DNA of 64,000 nucleotides from Pseudomonas citri (GCF_025336485.1 NZ_JAODAB010000009.1:151919-215918); one strand, 5' to 3'. Shown: positions 1-8,987, counted from the first letter of the stretch. The notes: generated by a model not told the origin, from the sequence alone. Translations and numbers: made by a program.

Positions 1-62
1 TCGCACACCTCGTTGAAAATCTGCAATTGACGCAATGTCATACGCATCAATGACTTACGCAT
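1..62 (-). CDS. pycR: LysR-family regulator, N-terminal fragment (PycR-like), cut by window edge
   Basis: Only the first 20 or so codons of a minus-strand gene are inside the window. They read MRKSLMRMTLRQLQIFNEVC, the opening of a LysR helix-turn-helix domain (the TLRQLQIF pattern). A GAGGA Shine-Dalgarno about ten bases upstream supports ATG at 62; in-frame ATGs at 47 and 41 are alternatives. The gene is divergent from pycA. This matches P. aeruginosa, where a LysR regulator named PycR sits divergently beside pycA-pycB. The family is seen in the sequence; the PycR name rests on synteny. Confidence 0.75.
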   Translation of the reverse strand, partial: MRKSLMRMTLRQLQIFNEVC

Positions 63-248
63 TTTTTGTACATCCTCGGCCGAGACAGACAGGATGACTA
101 TAAGTTTTTATTTATGCACATCCCAATAATTATTCATTTTTGTTAATCAACACGTGGGACTAGTGTGGAGTTGCGACCGGTTGTTACATCCGGTCACGTA
201 TCGGCCTGACTCCAGGCCGTGGGATCACCGGCTCAAGGGAACCTCCAA
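63..248. promoter_or_regulatory. Divergent pycR-pycA promoter region
   Basis: This 186-base gap separates two divergent genes and must hold both promoters. Its middle (about 100-155) is strikingly AT-rich against the GC-rich flanks and contains near-palindromic TAATTATT-like sequence, as expected for a LysR-type operator. An AAGGGA ribosome-binding site at about 235-240 precedes the TTG start of pycA. No single -35/-10 pair is clear enough to call. Confidence 0.45.
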
Positions 249-1664
249 TTGATAAAAAAGATCCTGATCGCCAACCGTGGTGAGATTGCCGTACGAATCG
301 TGCGCGCTTGCGCCGAGATGGGCATTCGCTCGGTCGCGGTCTATTCCGACGCGGACCGGCATGCCTTGCATGTCAAGCGCGCGGATGAGGCCCACAGCAT
401 CGGTGCCGATCCGCTGGCCGGCTATCTCAACCCACGCAAGCTGGTGAACCTGGCCGTGGAAACCGGCTGTGATGCCTTGCACCCTGGTTATGGCTTTTTG
501 TCGGAAAACGCCGAATTGGCGGACATCTGCGCCGAACGTGGGATCAAATTCATAGGCCCGGCGGCGGAAGTCATTCGTCGCATGGGCGACAAGACCGAAG
601 CGCGCCGCAGCATGATCAAGGCCGGCGTGCCGGTCACGCCGGGCACCGAGGGCAACGTATCGGGGATCGAAGAAGCCCTGAGCGAAGGCGACCGCATCGG
701 TTACCCGGTCATGCTCAAGGCCACGTCCGGTGGTGGTGGCCGCGGCATCCGTCGTTGCAACAGCCGCGAAGAGCTCGAACAGGCTTTCCCGCGGGTGATC
801 TCCGAAGCCACCAAGGCGTTCGGTTCGGCGGAAGTGTTCCTGGAAAAATGCATCGTCAATCCCAAGCACATCGAAGCACAGATCCTGGGCGACAGTTTCG
901 GCAACGTCGTGCACCTGTTCGAGCGTGACTGCTCGATCCAGCGCCGCAACCAGAAACTGATCGAAATCGCCCCGAGCCCGCAGCTCACCCCCGAACAGCG
1001 CGCCTACATCGGCGACCTGTCGGTGCGCGCCGCCAAGGCGGTGGGTTACGAGAACGCTGGTACCGTGGAGTTCCTGCTCGCCGAAGGCGAGGTGTACTTC
1101 ATGGAGATGAACACCCGGGTGCAGGTGGAACACACCATCACCGAAGAAATCACCGGTATCGACATCGTTCGCGAACAGATCCGCATCGCCTCTGGGTTGC
1201 CGTTGTCGGTCAAGCAGGAAGACATCCAGCACCGTGGTTTTGCGTTGCAGTTCCGCATCAACGCCGAGGACCCGAAAAACAACTTCCTGCCCAGCTTCGG
1301 CAAGATCACCCGTTACTACGCCCCCGGCGGACCGGGTGTGCGCACCGACACGGCGATCTACACCGGCTACACCATCCCGCCGTTCTACGACTCGATGTGC
1401 CTGAAACTGGTGGTCTGGGCGTTGACCTGGGAAGAAGCCATGGACCGTGGTCTGCGCGCCCTGGATGACATGCGCTTGCAGGGGGTCAAGACCACTGCCG
1501 CGTATTACCAGGAAATCCTGCGCAACCCGGAATTCCGTAGCGGCCAGTTCAATACCAGCTTCGTTGAAAGCCACCCTGAACTGACCAACTACTCGATCAA
1601 GCGCAAACCCGAAGAGCTGGCCCTGGCCATCGCCGCCGCCATTGCCGCCCACGCAGGCCTGTAA
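249..1664 (+). CDS. pycA: Pyruvate carboxylase subunit A (biotin carboxylase)
   Basis: This 471-residue protein is the ATP-dependent biotin carboxylase half of a two-subunit pyruvate carboxylase, an anaplerotic enzyme making oxaloacetate from pyruvate. The N-terminal KILIANRGEIAVRI motif, the glycine-rich ATP-grasp loop SGGGGRGIR near residue 165 and the catalytic EMNTRVQVEH block near residue 285 are all present. I chose the TTG at 249 because AAGGGA lies eight bases upstream and the protein then begins MIKKILIANRGE, the usual start of the family. A GTG at 219 would add ten unconserved residues. pycB follows after 12 bases and contributes the carboxyltransferase and biotin domains. Acetyl-CoA carboxylase AccC is related, but the pycB partner settles the identity. 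Confidence 0.93.
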   Translation: MIKKILIANRGEIAVRIVRACAEMGIRSVAVYSDADRHALHVKRADEAHSIGADPLAGYLNPRKLVNLAVETGCDALHPGYGFLSENAELADICAERGIKFIGPAAEVIRRMGDKTEARRSMIKAGVPVTPGTEGNVSGIEEALSEGDRIGYPVMLKATSGGGGRGIRRCNSREELEQAFPRVISEATKAFGSAEVFLEKCIVNPKHIEAQILGDSFGNVVHLFERDCSIQRRNQKLIEIAPSPQLTPEQRAYIGDLSVRAAKAVGYENAGTVEFLLAEGEVYFMEMNTRVQVEHTITEEITGIDIVREQIRIASGLPLSVKQEDIQHRGFALQFRINAEDPKNNFLPSFGKITRYYAPGGPGVRTDTAIYTGYTIPPFYDSMCLKLVVWALTWEEAMDRGLRALDDMRLQGVKTTAAYYQEILRNPEFRSGQFNTSFVESHPELTNYSIKRKPEELALAIAAAIAAHAGL

Positions 1665-1676
1665 GGAATCATGACA

Positions 1677-3485
1677 ATGTCCAAGAAGATCCACGTTACC
1701 GACACAATCCTGCGCGACGCCCACCAATCGCTGCTTGCCACCCGCATGCGCACCGAAGACATGCTGCCAATCTGCGACAAGCTCGACAAAGTCGGCTATT
1801 GGTCGCTGGAAGTCTGGGGCGGCGCCACCTTCGACGCCTGCGTGCGCTTCCTCAAGGAAGACCCGTGGGAGCGCCTGCGCCAGCTGCGCGCCGCATTGCC
1901 CAACACCCGCCTGCAAATGTTGCTGCGTGGCCAGAACCTGCTGGGCTACCGCCACTACAGCGACGACGTGGTCAAGGCGTTCGTGGCCAAGGCTGCGGTC
2001 AACGGCATCGATGTGTTCCGTATTTTCGATGCGATGAACGACGTGCGTAACCTGCGGGTGGCCATCGAAGCGGTGAAAGCCGCCGGCAAGCACGCCCAAG
2101 GCACCATCGCCTACACCACCAGCCCGGTGCACACCATCGAGGCCTTCGTGGCCCAGGCCAAGCAAATGGAAGCCATGGGGTGCGACTCGGTGGCGATCAA
2201 GGACATGGCCGGTCTGCTGACCCCCTACGCCACTGGCGAATTGGTGAAAGCACTGAAGGCCGAGCAATCGTTGCCGGTGTTCATCCACTCCCATGACACC
2301 GCCGGCCTGGCCGCGATGTGCCAGCTCAAGGCGGTGGAAAACGGTGCCGACCATATCGACACTGCCATCTCCAGCTTCGCCTGGGGCACCAGCCACCCGG
2401 GTACCGAATCGATGGTCGCGGCCCTTAAAGGCAGCGAGTTCGACACTGGCCTGGACCTGGAGTTGTTGCAGGAAATCGGCCTGTACTTCTACGCCGTGCG
2501 CAAGAAGTACCACCAGTTCGAAAGCGAATTCACCGCGGTGGACACCCGTGTCCAAGTCAACCAGGTACCGGGCGGGATGATTTCCAACCTGGCCAACCAG
2601 TTGAAAGAGCAGGGCGCGCTGAACCGCATGAACGAAGTACTGGCGGAGATCCCGCGAGTGCGCGAAGACCTCGGCTTCCCACCGCTGGTGACCCCGACTT
2701 CGCAGATCGTCGGCACCCAGGCGTTCTTCAACGTGTTGGCCGGTGAGCGCTACAAGACCATCACCAACGAAGTGAAGCTTTACCTGCAAGGCGGCTACGG
2801 CAAGGCGCCGGGTGAGGTGAATGAAAAACTGCGGCGCCAGGCCATCGGCAGCGAAGACGTGATCGACGTGCGCCCGGCCGACCTGCTCAAGCCGGAAATG
2901 ACCAAGCTGCGCGGCGAAATCGGTGCACTGGCCAAGTCCGAAGAGGACGTGCTGACCTTCGCCATGTTCCCGGACATCGGGCGCAAGTTCCTCGAAGAGC
3001 GTGAAGCCGGCACCCTGACCCCGGAAGTGCTGCTGCCGATCCCTGAAGCGGGCAGCGTGAGCTCTGCGGGCGGCGAAGGTGTGCCGACCGAGTTCGTCAT
3101 CGACGTCCACGGCGAAACCTACCGCGTCGACATCACCGGGGTGGGCGTCAAGGCCGAAGGCAAGCGTCACTTCTACCTGTCCATCGACGGCATGCCGGAA
3201 GAGGTCGTGTTCGAACCGCTCAACGAGTTTGTCGGCGGCGGCGGCAGCAAGCGCAAGCAAGCCACCGCGCCGGGCCATATCAGCACCACCATGCCGGGCA
3301 ACATCGTCGATGTCCTGGTCAAGGAGGGCGATGTGGTCAAGGCCGGCCAGGCAGTCCTGATCACCGAAGCCATGAAGATGGAAACCGAAGTGCAGGCGGC
3401 CATCGCCGGCAAGGTCACCGCCATTCATGTGGCCAAGGGCGACCGGGTCAACCCGGGTGAAATCCTGATCGAGATCGAAGGCTGA
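1677..3485 (+). CDS. pycB: Pyruvate carboxylase subunit B (carboxyltransferase plus biotin carrier)
   Basis: This 602-residue protein joins a carboxyltransferase domain to a C-terminal biotinyl domain. The N-terminus (VTDTILRDAHQS) and the metal-binding IHSHDTAGLA segment near residue 203 mark the HMGL/OadA-type barrel. A conserved PYC/OADA middle region follows. The C-terminal EAMKMETEV motif places the biotinylated lysine at about residue 567. ATG at 1677 is preferred because AAGGA is well spaced before it; an ATG at 1671 sits too close to the same site. Oxaloacetate decarboxylase alpha has the same architecture, but no Na+-pump beta or gamma subunit is present and pycA is directly upstream, so pyruvate carboxylase is the better call. 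Confidence 0.92.
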   Translation: MSKKIHVTDTILRDAHQSLLATRMRTEDMLPICDKLDKVGYWSLEVWGGATFDACVRFLKEDPWERLRQLRAALPNTRLQMLLRGQNLLGYRHYSDDVVKAFVAKAAVNGIDVFRIFDAMNDVRNLRVAIEAVKAAGKHAQGTIAYTTSPVHTIEAFVAQAKQMEAMGCDSVAIKDMAGLLTPYATGELVKALKAEQSLPVFIHSHDTAGLAAMCQLKAVENGADHIDTAISSFAWGTSHPGTESMVAALKGSEFDTGLDLELLQEIGLYFYAVRKKYHQFESEFTAVDTRVQVNQVPGGMISNLANQLKEQGALNRMNEVLAEIPRVREDLGFPPLVTPTSQIVGTQAFFNVLAGERYKTITNEVKLYLQGGYGKAPGEVNEKLRRQAIGSEDVIDVRPADLLKPEMTKLRGEIGALAKSEEDVLTFAMFPDIGRKFLEEREAGTLTPEVLLPIPEAGSVSSAGGEGVPTEFVIDVHGETYRVDITGVGVKAEGKRHFYLSIDGMPEEVVFEPLNEFVGGGGSKRKQATAPGHISTTMPGNIVDVLVKEGDVVKAGQAVLITEAMKMETEVQAAIAGKVTAIHVAKGDRVNPGEILIEIEG

Positions 3486-3516
3486 TCGAACAGCCTCGAT
3501 ACAACGCTTTAACCTC

Positions 3517-3541
3517 GGGGGGGCATGTGCTCCCCTTTTTT
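3517..3541 (+). terminator. Rho-independent terminator of pycAB
   Basis: A GGGGGGCA / TGCTCCCC inverted repeat is followed directly by seven T residues, 31 bases after the pycB stop codon. Confidence 0.8.
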
Positions 3542-3555
3542 TGTCCGCGAAATTG

Positions 3556-5499
3556 TCAGAACATCATGCGCCATTGGCCCATCAGCGCATTGTTGCGATT
3601 GTCCTGCCCCGTTTCGCCGCGATAGCTCAGACCGAGGGTGTGCCGGGGTGAAACGGTCAGGTCCAGTCCGGTCTCCACGAGCAGACTGTCGCGGTCCAGT
3701 TCGACACCCTCGACGGTGTACGTATGGCCGCCGGTCACCAGGCGTTGTCGGGAACGGCCCCTGACATCACCGTACAGGTGCTTCCAGCCGACATTCAGCC
3801 GCGGCGTCAGCCGCATGCCTTGGTCAAACAGGAAGGGGCGGGCGAGGCGCAGGCCGAGGTCGCTGCTGTAGTGGTCCTGGGTCTGCTTGCGGTACTGCAA
3901 CGCGGCGTCCCCGCCTTTTTCGGTATAGGCATTTCGTTGGTAGCGTTGGTAGCCGACTTGGGCATAGGGTTCGATATCGAAATGACCGACGTCCAGGTTG
4001 TAGCCGAGCTGGCCGAAGACCTGTTGCGTGTTGGCATCGTAACGGCCTTTCAGATGATCCTTGAATCCGTTGAAGGCTACGTGGCGCTTGGTGCTGCCAT
4101 CGTGATGACCATGGACAGCGCCCAGGTGCAGCGCCAAAGGCCCATCCTGAAACAAGGCGTACGCGCCCACCAGCCAACTGTCGAGCGCTCCTTCGAACTG
4201 ATAACTGTCCAGCTGTGTCTGGGTTTTGCCGCCGACGATGCCCAGGCGCCAGTCGGGGCTGACAGCCCAGTCGGTTCCCAGCATCAGGCCTTTTGTCGAA
4301 TGCTTGAGGGCATGATTGCCCAGGTACTTGGCGAGGCTGCCGCTGTTGCCGATGGCCTGGACCCAAACCTGGCCGTCACCCCGTGCGTTTGCGGGTTGGG
4401 TCGAGTCCAAGGCCGAGAGCATTCCGGTGCTGATCGGCGCGACAGTGCTCAGGGTGGCGCTGCCCAGGTCGGCGGTGTTGTAGCCGCCCAGTTGGTCGAT
4501 GGCGTCGGCTACGGTAGTCATATTGGTGCCGAGCAAGGCGTTTATGGCGGCGTTGGGTTTGGGGATTGGCTTGTTGGGCTGGGCATTGGCAACGATTTTT
4601 GGTTCGGTGGGCTTTGACGCTGGGCGATCGGCTTGTGGCTCGACGACAGGAGAGGGGGGAATCGGTGAAGTGACGACGGATTCCGATTGCGATGGTTTGG
4701 CCCGTTCTGATTTCTGAATACTGCGTAAAGCATTTTGTCCGTTCTCATTGGCCGTGATTTTCTCGGGCGGAACCGCTTTGGGCGCGAGAATCAAGCCGAC
4801 TTCTGTCTCGGTGGTGTAGTCAGGTGTCGCGGTCACTAAGGCGAGCTCGTTGACGACATCCCCGAATTTCCCATCGATCTTTTTCGCTTCGATCACGATG
4901 TGCTTGCCCGCACCGATGGACTCGCCTGGCAACGAGCTAATCTTCAGCGTCGCGTTGCCTAGCTTCGCGGTGCCGCCGACTTTGATCATGGCACTGCCGC
5001 TGTCTGGATAGATGCCATAGAGCAGCGTTGCGCTTTGCGAAAATTCAAGATTCCCTTTGATCGTAGGGCCCCCGTTCGCAGGGTCGACTTCCAACAAGCC
5101 CTTCACGTTCAGCGCGTTGATTGTGCCCTTGCCGCTGAAACTGCCTGTCTCGTTCACAAAGACAGACTTGCCCACGTCCCCCTCGTTATGAAATTTGCCG
5201 GCAACGTGTACCTCTCCACCGATCTTGCCGAGATTGCGAAATTGGGCATCCGCTTCTACCAGGCCTTTATTGAAGCGGAGGGTGCGCGAGGATTCGCCCT
5301 CCAATGTTGTGAACTTGGGTGGCCTGCTGGATGCCTTGGTCGAATGATTGGGTTGGGCTTGCTCCTGGGTGGTTGTTTCGGAGGGGGGAACTGTAGCGTC
5401 ATCGGTCGATGGCTGGGCTATCGAAACATCGGCGCAACCGAGTACCAGGGTAATTGCCAGGGCCAGGCGTTGGGGTGGATACAAATATCGGATAGACAT
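3556..5499 (-). CDS. Autotransporter (type V secretion) with small passenger and C-terminal beta-barrel
   Basis: The 647-residue product has a signal peptide (about residues 1-28, ending SIA). A short repetitive passenger follows (about 55-265) with alternating beta-strand patterns such as GKFHNEGDVG and GTINALNVKG, typical of beta-helix passengers. Then come a Pro/Lys-rich linker (about 270-330) and an autotransporter barrel from about 375 to the end. The barrel shows alternating aromatic strands and ends in a terminal Phe (GQWRMMF), the BAM signal. ATG at 5499 is chosen because a GAGAGG site precedes it and it gives a normal signal peptide; an in-frame start at 5532 would add residues before that signal. 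The gene is monocistronic and convergent with pycB. The passenger has no recognisable enzymatic or adhesin motif, so its role is unknown. Confidence 0.85.
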   Translation of the reverse strand: MSIRYLYPPQRLALAITLVLGCADVSIAQPSTDDATVPPSETTTQEQAQPNHSTKASSRPPKFTTLEGESSRTLRFNKGLVEADAQFRNLGKIGGEVHVAGKFHNEGDVGKSVFVNETGSFSGKGTINALNVKGLLEVDPANGGPTIKGNLEFSQSATLLYGIYPDSGSAMIKVGGTAKLGNATLKISSLPGESIGAGKHIVIEAKKIDGKFGDVVNELALVTATPDYTTETEVGLILAPKAVPPEKITANENGQNALRSIQKSERAKPSQSESVVTSPIPPSPVVEPQADRPASKPTEPKIVANAQPNKPIPKPNAAINALLGTNMTTVADAIDQLGGYNTADLGSATLSTVAPISTGMLSALDSTQPANARGDGQVWVQAIGNSGSLAKYLGNHALKHSTKGLMLGTDWAVSPDWRLGIVGGKTQTQLDSYQFEGALDSWLVGAYALFQDGPLALHLGAVHGHHDGSTKRHVAFNGFKDHLKGRYDANTQQVFGQLGYNLDVGHFDIEPYAQVGYQRYQRNAYTEKGGDAALQYRKQTQDHYSSDLGLRLARPFLFDQGMRLTPRLNVGWKHLYGDVRGRSRQRLVTGGHTYTVEGVELDRDSLLVETGLDLTVSPRHTLGLSYRGETGQDNRNNALMGQWRMMF

Positions 5500-5693
5500 C
5501 GGCGTGAGGCCTCTCGTGGAGTGAGCCCGCACTTTAAAAATTCAACTTGGAACGCGATGCCGGCCATCTCCTGGCTTCCAGCGAGACACGGCGACGTCAT
5601 CTGTAGGCTGCTTCTGTTGTGATAGACACATTGTCCCGGTGGCTCTCATGAGCTGCTGTCTTGCCCTACAGCGTCCGCGGAGCTTGTCGACAG

Positions 5694-5721
5694 GGAACCC
5701 TTTCCCGTTTGCCGCCACAGA
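5694..5721 (+). promoter_or_regulatory. Hrp box (HrpL-dependent promoter)
   Basis: GGAACC at 5694-5699 and CCACAGA at 5715-5721 are separated by exactly 15 bases. This is a perfect match to the hrp box consensus GGAACC-N15/16-CCACNNA recognised by the ECF sigma factor HrpL. It lies 33 bases before the chaperone start and points toward the chaperone-effector pair. Confidence 0.88.
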
Positions 5722-5754
5722 GAGAAACCAACGCAAAAAACTCAGGACATTTCC

Positions 5755-6246
5755 ATGCGGCCTATCGAGGCAAGAGAACAACTGGGCCAGTGGCTGCGCA
5801 CACGAGGCATCGCGGATGCGCTGGAGGGCCAGCGTGAGCGTCAGGCCGTGCGCACCGCCAACGGGATGGATTGCCTGCTCTGGCTGCCCCTGCAAGACAC
5901 CACACTGTTTATCTTCGTCGTGGTCACGGAACTGACTATGCCCCAGGACAACGACATCCTGGCCCTGTCCATGGCGCTGAACCTGGAGCCGAGCCGGACC
6001 CACGGTGGATCCCTGGGCTACAACCCAGTCTCCAGGCAGTTGATGCTGCGCAGCATGCACCCCATGAGCAGTCTGGATGAGCCTGGCCTCGATCGTGTCA
6101 TTACGCAGCTGGGCACGTTGGCCGGGTCGCTGAAGCGCTACATCGAAGGCTATCGACACCAGCAAGCCGCTGGCCGCCGCGCGCAGAAAGGGCCTGCGCC
6201 ATCACCGGCGTTTCATTTGGGAGCGCGTCGGTTCAGCGCAAATTAA
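5755..6246 (+). CDS. Type III secretion chaperone (CesT/Shc-like) for the adjacent effector
   Basis: This 163-residue protein has the pattern of class I type III chaperones: an N-terminal helix (REQLGQWLRTRGI), hydrophobic beta strands (about 38-60) and the family signature LGYNP followed by LMLR at residues 87-99. It lies between a perfect Hrp box and an effector gene 13 bases downstream, the standard chaperone-effector arrangement in Pseudomonas. It probably binds the effector's N-terminal secretion segment in the cytoplasm. The last 30 residues are basic and low in complexity, longer than usual for the family. The class is well supported. Its partner is inferred from adjacency. Confidence 0.8.
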   Translation: MRPIEAREQLGQWLRTRGIADALEGQRERQAVRTANGMDCLLWLPLQDTTLFIFVVVTELTMPQDNDILALSMALNLEPSRTHGGSLGYNPVSRQLMLRSMHPMSSLDEPGLDRVITQLGTLAGSLKRYIEGYRHQQAAGRRAQKGPAPSPAFHLGARRFSAN

Positions 6247-6259
6247 GGAGCGATACAGC

Positions 6260-7309
6260 ATGCATATCCAGCATTCCAGCGCCGCGGCAGAGGTCACTGG
6301 GACAGAAGCGGGCCAAACGTCTTCACCCGCCGGAATCCGACCGGGCTCGCCCGAGACGTTCACTCATCTTCAGCCTCGCGCGAGCGGGCCGCTGGTTCCC
6401 CTGGACAGCGGCGAGGACGTGTTCTTCGACGCGCACGCGTCATTCCCGCCGGTCGACGCCGTCACCCAGCCCAGCCATGAAGAGGTCCAGGCCCAGCATC
6501 GTTCGCTGCGGACCATGCTGCCGGAGCTGATGACGTCCCTGGCCTCGTTGCGTGATGACGCTACGCAATACATCAAGACCAAGGTCAAGGAGATGGCCGA
6601 CAGCGGTATGGGAGGCACGGCGAATATCGAGGCGAAACGGCAGATAGCCGAGGAGCACGGCTGCCAGCTTGTCCAGCCGTTCCACCAGAGCAAGTTTCTC
6701 TTCGACAAGACCATCGATGACAGGGCGTTCGCGGCTGACTACAGTCGCGCAGGAGGTAGCGGCCACGCCTGCTTCGGTCTGTCGACCAACTGGTGCCAGA
6801 GTCGAGCCAAGGGCCAATCGGACGAGGCCTTCTTCGACAAACTGGCGAACCCCCGCGAAGACGCGCTGCTGCCGCGCGTGCTGGGGTTCCAGCACCTTGA
6901 GCAACAGCCCTACACCGACAAGATCGAAAACGCCGGCCCGATGCTCCGGGACACGCTGCCCAAGCTGGGCATGATGCTGGGCAAGACACCGGACGGCGCA
7001 CAGGATGCTCACTATCGGTTGAAGCCCGAGGCTATCGATCAACAGCTGAAGGGCGTACTGAAACCCGGTACGGACCAGACCTTCCTGTTATTGAGCGAAA
7101 GCCACGCCATGGCCCTGCATCAGGACAGAAACAACCACCTGCACTTCTTCGACCCGCTGTTTGGCGTGGTCCAGGCGGACAGCCGGGAAAAGATGAGCAG
7201 TTTCCTCAGCGACGTCTTCAAGCGCGATGCGCGTAATCATTGGCGGGGGGCAGACCATCACCTGCAGTTCAGCGAAGTGGTGCCGGGGCCGGCGTTTCAT
7301 CTGCGTTGA
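6260..7309 (+). CDS. Type III effector, YopT/AvrPphB-family (C58) cysteine protease, HopN1-like
   Basis: The 349-residue product has a Ser/Thr/Pro-rich, poorly structured N-terminus (about 1-60) typical of type III secretion signals. The C58 catalytic triad can be read directly: Cys171 in GHACFGLS, His282 in SESHAMAL and Asp298 in HFFDPLFG. Length and triad spacing resemble HopN1 of P. syringae, a chloroplast-targeting effector protease; that comparison is from memory, not an alignment. No N-terminal MGC acylation motif like that of AvrPphB is present. The gene is co-transcribed with its chaperone behind an Hrp box. No type III apparatus gene lies in the window, so the effector depends on a system elsewhere. 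AAGGAG directly before the ATG supports the start. Confidence 0.85.
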   Translation: MHIQHSSAAAEVTGTEAGQTSSPAGIRPGSPETFTHLQPRASGPLVPLDSGEDVFFDAHASFPPVDAVTQPSHEEVQAQHRSLRTMLPELMTSLASLRDDATQYIKTKVKEMADSGMGGTANIEAKRQIAEEHGCQLVQPFHQSKFLFDKTIDDRAFAADYSRAGGSGHACFGLSTNWCQSRAKGQSDEAFFDKLANPREDALLPRVLGFQHLEQQPYTDKIENAGPMLRDTLPKLGMMLGKTPDGAQDAHYRLKPEAIDQQLKGVLKPGTDQTFLLLSESHAMALHQDRNNHLHFFDPLFGVVQADSREKMSSFLSDVFKRDARNHWRGADHHLQFSEVVPGPAFHLR

Positions 7310-7332
7310 TCGAGGCACGGATGGAAGCGCGC

Positions 7333-8169
7333 TCAACGATTGTTCCGATACGCCTTCCCATAATGCCCCTCCATCCGCGCCTGGATCAGCTCCAGCGCAA
7401 TGGACATCAGCCAGTAAATGATCGCCGCCGTCGTCAGCATTTCGATGTAGCGATAGCTGGAACGCCCATAGGATTGGGCCAGGAACATCACTTCCCAGAC
7501 GCCCATCACCGAGATCAGGGAGGAGTCCTTGAGCATGGAGATGAACTGGTTGGTGGTCGGCGGGATGATGGTGCGCATGGCCTGGGGCAGGGTGACGCGC
7601 CAGAACATCACGGTTTCGCTCAGGCCCAGGGCGAGGGAGGCTTCGCGTTGGCCGGGAGGGACGCCGAGGATGCCGGCGCGGAAGATTTCGCTCAGGTAGG
7701 CGCCGTAGTTCAAGGACAAGGCGATGATCCCGGCGGTGACCGCCCCTGGGACCACGCCCAGTTGCGGCAGACCCAGGTAGATCAGCAGGATCTGGATCAG
7801 CAACGGCGTACCGCGGAAGAACGACGCGTAGAAACTGGCGATGCCGAACGCCACGGCGCTTTTGGACAACCGCGCCAGGGCGGTGACGAAGCCCAGCACC
7901 GACGATGCAACGATCGAGCACAGGCACAGGAACAACGTCAGCACTGCGCCTTGCAGAAAACCGTTGGGCGCCAGGTGCACACCCACCAGGTTCGGCAGTT
8001 TGTCGAGGATGATGGAGAACTTCAGGTCAAAGCTCAGGAAAAAGCTCGCGAACAACACCAGCATGGCCGCCCAGGTCAGGTACAACCGGGTGCGAAAACC
8101 GAAGATTTTTTGCAGACGCGACTCAGCCACCGGTTGCGGTGGCTGAGAAGGGGACGGAAAAGAGGTCAT
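7333..8169 (-). CDS. Amino-acid ABC transporter permease (HisM/GlnP type)
   Basis: This 278-residue inner-membrane protein has about five hydrophobic spans. It carries the conserved permease motifs of polar amino-acid importers: SFFRGTPLLIQILLIYLGLP near the middle and an EAA loop (EASLALGLSETVMFWRVTLPQA). The start at 8169 overlaps the stop codon of the binding-protein gene in an ATGA, indicating translational coupling. No ATPase subunit gene follows; the next gene is the convergent effector. The ATPase may be shared or encoded elsewhere. The substrate cannot be fixed from sequence. Confidence 0.88.
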   Translation of the reverse strand: MTSFPSPSQPPQPVAESRLQKIFGFRTRLYLTWAAMLVLFASFFLSFDLKFSIILDKLPNLVGVHLAPNGFLQGAVLTLFLCLCSIVASSVLGFVTALARLSKSAVAFGIASFYASFFRGTPLLIQILLIYLGLPQLGVVPGAVTAGIIALSLNYGAYLSEIFRAGILGVPPGQREASLALGLSETVMFWRVTLPQAMRTIIPPTTNQFISMLKDSSLISVMGVWEVMFLAQSYGRSSYRYIEMLTTAAIIYWLMSIALELIQARMEGHYGKAYRNNR

Positions 8170-8987
8170 TGGGTGATGTCGGCGCCGATCCATTTTTGCG
8201 AGAGTTTGCTCAAGGTGCCGTCCTGTTTCAACTGCGCGAAGACGTCACGTACCTTGGCGTCCCACTGTGCGTCGCCTTTTTCGATGGCCACCGAGTTCGG
8301 TTCGGCGTACAGCGGCTGGCCGGCCAGCTTGAAGCGCTTGTCCTCGGTCAGGCGGGGTTGCGCGGTCACCAGGTTGGTCAGCACCGCGTCCAGTCGCACG
8401 CCGGCGCCCAGGCCCAGGTCCTGGAAGGCGACGTTGTCGGTGTCGTACGGGGCGATCTGTACATTGTCGAAGGGGTAGCTCAGGCGGGTGTCTTCGGCGC
8501 CTTCGATCACCAGGTTCTTGTTCAGGTAGCTTTCATAGCTGGAGGCGCTGGTGAGGCCGACTTTCTTGCCGCTCAGGTCCTTGGCGCCGTGGATGCTGTC
8601 GTCCTTGGCGTTGACCACGATCACCGCCGGCGAGGCATAGTACTGCACGGGGAAATCGAACACCTCGGCGCGGGCCTTGCTCGGGGTCATCGAGCAGATG
8701 CAGATGTCATAGCGACCGCTCCAATGACCGGCCGCGATCACGTCCCAGGAAGGGGTTTCCAGGCGCAGCTTCACGCCGAGTTTTTCGGCGACGGCCTTGG
8801 CCACGTCCACGTCGAAACCGTCGAGCTGGTTCTGTTCATTGAGGAACGAGAAGGGTGGATAGCTTTCCATCAGCACGCCCACCAGCTCTTTTTTCTGCTC
8901 GATGCGCTCCAGCGTGGCGCCAGCGAATGCTTGCGAAGAGGCGGCCAACAGAGTCAGGCCCAAGGCCATCAATGGTTGAAGTTTCAT
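8166..8987 (-). CDS. Periplasmic amino-acid-binding protein (family 3 solute-binding)
   Basis: The 273-residue product has a cleavable signal peptide (about residues 1-22, ending AFA). It shows the family 3 pattern YPPFSFLNEQNQLDGFDVDVAKAVAEKLGV near residues 42-70, where the DGFDVDVA segment belongs to the ligand-binding lobe. It is the first gene of a two-gene operon with the permease and is divergent from mmuM. That arrangement would suit an amino-acid or sulfur-amino-acid ligand, but this is only a contextual guess. Confidence 0.88.
   Translation of the reverse strand: MKLQPLMALGLTLLAASSQAFAGATLERIEQKKELVGVLMESYPPFSFLNEQNQLDGFDVDVAKAVAEKLGVKLRLETPSWDVIAAGHWSGRYDICICSMTPSKARAEVFDFPVQYYASPAVIVVNAKDDSIHGAKDLSGKKVGLTSASSYESYLNKNLVIEGAEDTRLSYPFDNVQIAPYDTDNVAFQDLGLGAGVRLDAVLTNLVTAQPRLTEDKRFKLAGQPLYAEPNSVAIEKGDAQWDAKVRDVFAQLKQDGTLSKLSQKWIGADITQ

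Noticed and set aside
225..3428. A 1067-codon open frame on the minus strand
   Set aside because: It lies wholly antisense to pycA and pycB, both of which match known enzymes. Its product is a His/Val/Asp-rich sequence of the kind produced opposite GC-rich genes.
5542..6165. A 207-codon minus-strand frame across the Hrp box and chaperone
   Set aside because: It conflicts with a perfect Hrp box and a chaperone motif on the plus strand and shows no family signature.
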